This document shows, one piece after another, positions 61,149 to 64,000 of a stretch of DNA of 64,000 bases. Within the stretch, counting starts at the first letter, position 1. The number at the start of each line of letters is the position of its first letter. The position numbers and the translations under genes are program-made. This DNA is from Deinococcus hopiensis KR-140. GTDB lineage: Bacteria; Deinococcota; Deinococci; Deinococcales; Deinococcaceae. Location: assembly GCF_900176165.1 (NCBI RefSeq), contig NZ_FWWU01000004.1, positions 316,192-380,191 on the forward strand. Reading direction: 5' to 3'. The notes beneath the pieces are model-generated. The model worked only from the letters and a program-made list of their open reading frames with translations. It ran no database searches and was not told where the DNA came from.

Positions 61149-61901
61149 CTACCCGTCCAGGCGCTCCAGGGGTTTGGCGTTGCCGAACACTGGTCTGGGT
61201 CCGTCTACGGGCGCAGCCCAGCGGGCGGCATTCACCAGCACCCGGCGAATGTCGGGGTGGTGGTAGGTGGGGTAGGTCTCGTGACCGGGACGGAAGTAAA
61301 AGACCCGCCCGCGCCCGCGCGTGTAGGTGCAGCCCGAGCGGAAGACCTCGCCGCCGGTAAACCAGCTCATGAAGACCAGTTCCTCGGGTGGGGGCACGTC
61401 GAAGAACTCGCCGTACATCTCCTCGGCCTCCAGTTCGATGTACTCACCCAGCCCCGAGGCGATGGGGTGCCCCGGTGCAAGCACCCACAGCCGTTCCTTG
61501 TCGTTCGCCTCGCGCCACTTCAGGTCGCAGCCTGTGCCCATCAGGCGCTTAAAGGGCTTGGAAAAGTGCGCCGAGTGCAGGGCGACGAAGCCCATGCCGT
61601 CCATCACCCGCGCGAAGACGCGCTCGGTGGCTTCGGCGCTGACCTCACCGTGGGCGATGTGCCCCCACCAGAACACCACGTCGGCCCAGGCGAGGGCCTC
61701 TTCCGTCAGGCCGTGTTCGGGTTCGTCCAGGGTAGCGGTGCGGACCTCGCAGCCGCCTTCGCGCAGGGCCGCCGCGACCGTTTCGTGGATACCCTCCGGG
61801 TAGTGGGCAGCGACGGCCTCGTTCTTGCGTTCGTGGCGAAATTCGTTCCAGACGAGCACGCGAATGGGCTGTGCAGTTGGGGTTTGGGCCGTTTGCGTCA
61901 T
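61149..61901 (-). CDS. ThuA-like trehalose utilisation family protein
   Basis: 250 residues. ThuA pattern: IRVLVWNEFRHERKNEAVAAHYPEGIHETV in parts, WADVVFWWGHIAHGEV, GFVALHSAHFSKPFKRLMGTGCDLKWRE in parts, and GRVFYFRPGHETYPTYHHPDIRRVLVNAARWA in parts. The fold is glutamine amidotransferase-like and the family acts with Gfo/Idh dehydrogenases in 3-keto sugar metabolism (Sinorhizobium thu). ATGA overlap with the dehydrogenase before it supports that. Confidence 0.88.
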   Translation of the reverse strand: MTQTAQTPTAQPIRVLVWNEFRHERKNEAVAAHYPEGIHETVAAALREGGCEVRTATLDEPEHGLTEEALAWADVVFWWGHIAHGEVSAEATERVFARVMDGMGFVALHSAHFSKPFKRLMGTGCDLKWREANDKERLWVLAPGHPIASGLGEYIELEAEEMYGEFFDVPPPEELVFMSWFTGGEVFRSGCTYTRGRGRVFYFRPGHETYPTYHHPDIRRVLVNAARWAAPVDGPRPVFGNAKPLERLDG

Positions 61902-62947
61902 GCGGAGTCCTCCTGAGGGGAAAGAAGTTCAGACAGTTCGACGGGGCGGCGCTCCTGAGCGGAAAGCCGCGCGGCAAAGGCGAGCGCGAGGCTGGGCAGG
62001 TTCTCCCGCCCGGAACTGGCGCTCTCGCGGCCCTCGCGGATGGCGGCAGCGAATTCGGAGAGCGCGCCCGCGCGGTCCAGGTGGGGCAGCTCGGGAAGGG
62101 CAAGACGCTCGAGGTCCTGGCCCAGTTGGCGCACGGCCACAAAATCGGGTGTGGGCTCGTCGCGGCTGGTCCAGCGAATCTCGCCGCCCTCCGCGTCCAT
62201 GCGCCACTCGCCCGCCCAGGGGGTGACGGGTCCGGAACTGGCCCACGAGCCCCGGTAACTGACCACCACGCCGCCCTCGAACTCAATCTCGGCGGCAGCG
62301 GCGGCGGGATCGCGAAAAGGGCTCCAGGGCGGATTGAAGGCCGTGCAACTGATCCGCAGCGGCCCACGGCCCAGCACGAAGCGCATCAGATCGAAGTGGT
62401 GGATCGCCATGTCCATCAGCAGGGGATCGGGCAGGGCGTGGTGGGCCGTGGCGGGAGGCCGTGGGCGAGCGTTGTCCCGCCGAAAGTCCACCTCAACGAA
62501 GCCCAGCGCCCCCAGCCTCTCCTCCCGCACCACCTGGGCTGCAAGCGCGGGAGCCGGGTGGAAGCGGTAATTCTGACTGACCATCAGCGGCAGGCGGCGC
62601 CGCGCCGCCGCCCGCACCACCTCCTGCGCCTGCGCCAGGGTGGCCGCGAAGGGTTTTTCGACGAGGACGGGCAGGCCCGCCTCGAGAGCGGCCAGGGCGA
62701 CGGGCGCGTGTCCGCCCACCCCGGTGGTGATCAAGACCGCATCGGCGGGTCCGGCCTCCAGCGCCGTCTCCAGCGAGGGGAAACAGCGTCTGGGGTCCGC
62801 TCCACCCTTCGCGGCGAGGGCCAGCGCTTCCGGATTGCTGTCCACAAACGCCGACTGCTCCACGTCCGCGCTTGCGCGCACGATGCGCGTCCAGTCGCGG
62901 CCCCAGCCGCCCAAACCCACCTGCACGAGGCGAAGCGGGGCGCTCAA
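61898..62947 (-). CDS. Gfo/Idh/MocA-family dehydrogenase
   Basis: 349 residues: Rossmann LVQVGLGGWGRDWTRIV, FVDSNPEAL, AVLITTGVGGHAPVALAALEAG, catalytic Lys in PVLVEKPFAATLAQA, NYRFHPAPAL and LLMDMAIHHFDLMRF (His). It probably oxidises or reduces a sugar ring position with NAD(P). ATGA overlaps on both sides place it in one transcript with ThuA-like and the second dehydrogenase. Confidence 0.88.
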   Translation of the reverse strand: MSAPLRLVQVGLGGWGRDWTRIVRASADVEQSAFVDSNPEALALAAKGGADPRRCFPSLETALEAGPADAVLITTGVGGHAPVALAALEAGLPVLVEKPFAATLAQAQEVVRAAARRRLPLMVSQNYRFHPAPALAAQVVREERLGALGFVEVDFRRDNARPRPPATAHHALPDPLLMDMAIHHFDLMRFVLGRGPLRISCTAFNPPWSPFRDPAAAAAEIEFEGGVVVSYRGSWASSGPVTPWAGEWRMDAEGGEIRWTSRDEPTPDFVAVRQLGQDLERLALPELPHLDRAGALSEFAAAIREGRESASSGRENLPSLALAFAARLSAQERRPVELSELLSPQEDSA

Positions 62948-63990
62948 GGTTGGGCCTCTGCCGCCAGCATCACCGGCTGGCCCCGGCGCGCGCTCTCGTA
63001 ACTCGCCAGGACCAGGCGCACGGCTTCCCGCCCGTCCTCGCCCGTACAGATAATCTCGCGCCCTCCCCGGATGGCGTCCACAAAGGCGGCCACGCCCCGC
63101 GAGTGGGGAGACACGCCCCCGAAGCGGTACGTCGCCACGTCCGTGCCGTCCCAGGTCGTGCCGGGCGAGTCGCGGAAGACGTGCCGCAACTCGGGCGTGC
63201 CGGTGCGGTTGGTGTATTCCAGCGCGCCCCGCGTGCCGTAGATCCAGAAAGCCTCCTCCCAGCCCGTCGCGGTCCAGGCGTTTTCCACGCTGCCCAGGGC
63301 GCCGGACTCGAAGCCCAGCGACACCAGGGACGTGTCCTCGACTTCGGCGTCGTAGCCCAGCGTGGCGGTGCGGGCAAACACGTCGCGCACGTCGCCACCG
63401 AAGAAGCGGGCGAGGTCCATCATGTGGCAGCCGTTGTCCAGCAGGGTGCCGCCGCCCGAACTCGCCAGCGTCATAAAGGAGGCCCGTGGGGTGGTGCCCC
63501 CCCAGTCGTGGGCCTGCCGCAGCCGGAGGAAGGTGACGCGCCCCAGTGCGCCGCTCGTGATGATCTCGTGGGCCTTTGCGGCGTAGGGGTTGGTGCGGAG
63601 GTGGTGACCGACTTGCAACACCACGCCCGCCTCATGGCACACCCGGATCATCTCGTCGGCCTGGGTCAGGGACATGGCAATGGGCTTTTCACACAGCACG
63701 TGCTTGCCCGCGCGGGCGGCGGCGAGGGTGGCCTCGTGGTGCCAGGCGTTGGGCAGGCAGACCGACACGGCCTGCACCTCTGGATCGGCGAGAAGCGCTT
63801 CCATATCGGCGTAGGCGCGGGGCACGTTCCACTCGGCCTGTCGCCGCGACAGGGTCGCCTCGTGCGTGTCGGCGATGGCCACCACCTGTGCGCCCGCTTC
63901 CCGGTAGCCGCGCTCATGAAGGGTGGCGATGCCGCCGACGCCGATCAGGCCGACGGTAAGGGGCTCGGTTGGAGACAGAAACTTGGTCAT
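62944..63990 (-). CDS. Gfo/Idh/MocA-family dehydrogenase, first of thu-like cluster
   Basis: 348 residues: LTVGLIGVGGIATLHERGY, VAIADTHEATL, AVSVCLPNAWHHEATLAAARAG, HVLCEKPIAMSLTQADEM (catalytic Lys), QVGHHLRTNPYAAKA and LLDNGCHMMDLARFFGG. The second copy of the family in this cluster; it is only moderately like the neighbour, so the two probably act on different steps or sugars. The promoter is beyond the window edge. Confidence 0.88.
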   Translation of the reverse strand: MTKFLSPTEPLTVGLIGVGGIATLHERGYREAGAQVVAIADTHEATLSRRQAEWNVPRAYADMEALLADPEVQAVSVCLPNAWHHEATLAAARAGKHVLCEKPIAMSLTQADEMIRVCHEAGVVLQVGHHLRTNPYAAKAHEIITSGALGRVTFLRLRQAHDWGGTTPRASFMTLASSGGGTLLDNGCHMMDLARFFGGDVRDVFARTATLGYDAEVEDTSLVSLGFESGALGSVENAWTATGWEEAFWIYGTRGALEYTNRTGTPELRHVFRDSPGTTWDGTDVATYRFGGVSPHSRGVAAFVDAIRGGREIICTGEDGREAVRLVLASYESARRGQPVMLAAEAQP

Positions 63991-64000
63991 GACTGGACCT

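Overview
The window is high-GC DNA that looks like a secondary replicon (megaplasmid or second chromosome) of a Deinococcus-type bacterium. The grounds are the overall gene style, frequent GTG starts coupled by 4-base stop/start overlaps, promoter-adjacent (leaderless-looking) starts, a plasmid-type replication initiator with iterons, its own parAB, and the mix of hut, allantoin and sugar-catabolic genes. No rRNA, tRNA or CRISPR array was found.

Layout. 1-8.6 kb: a secreted polysaccharide deacetylase lipoprotein (cut by the window edge), two large related orphan sensor histidine kinases, a decayed gene and an SGNH esterase. 8.8-13.4 kb: an alkanesulfonate uptake and desulfonation operon (ssuB, C, A, D and a 68-residue protein) behind a leader that matches the SAM-I riboswitch core. 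13.7-19.6 kb: a GH16 glucanase and an alginate-type O-acetylation set (AlgX-, AlgF-, AlgI- and AlgJ-like). 19.7-22.6 kb: an MFS drug exporter, a RibD-like reductase and a divergent HxlR regulator. 22.6-29.3 kb: allantoin degradation (allE, allB, allC, a malate synthase paralogue) with aceB divergent, turning ureides into ammonia and glyoxylate and then malate.

29.3-32.5 kb is a scar: an NmrA-like oxidoreductase gene is split by about 2.4 kb holding an IS5-family element, AT-rich DNA, a decayed ORF and a small XRE regulator. 32.6-36.3 kb: a DEAD-box helicase, an orphan molybdate permease modB and a DsbA-family protein. 36.3-43.7 kb is the replicon maintenance core: an initiator gene ending inside a 56-bp perfect palindrome, eleven 20-21 bp iterons, parA, parB and four copies of a CACGTG-centred palindrome that are good parS candidates. 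In the same stretch are a metallo-beta-lactamase fold protein, a HAD-like protein without its nucleophile, an SPFH/Arc-like pair and a broken DUF1989-like gene.

43.7-49.9 kb: the complete histidine utilisation operon hutU-G-I-H with a divergent IclR regulator. 49.9-52.5 kb: a membrane diguanylate cyclase and a hypothetical protein. 53-64 kb: a ROK-regulated sugar ABC importer with a TIM-barrel isomerase and a Gfo/Idh/MocA dehydrogenase, a peptidase E, and a second cluster of ThuA-like plus two Gfo/Idh/MocA proteins. The replicon therefore carries mainly scavenging functions (sulfonates, ureides, histidine, glycosides) together with surface polysaccharide modification and sensing.
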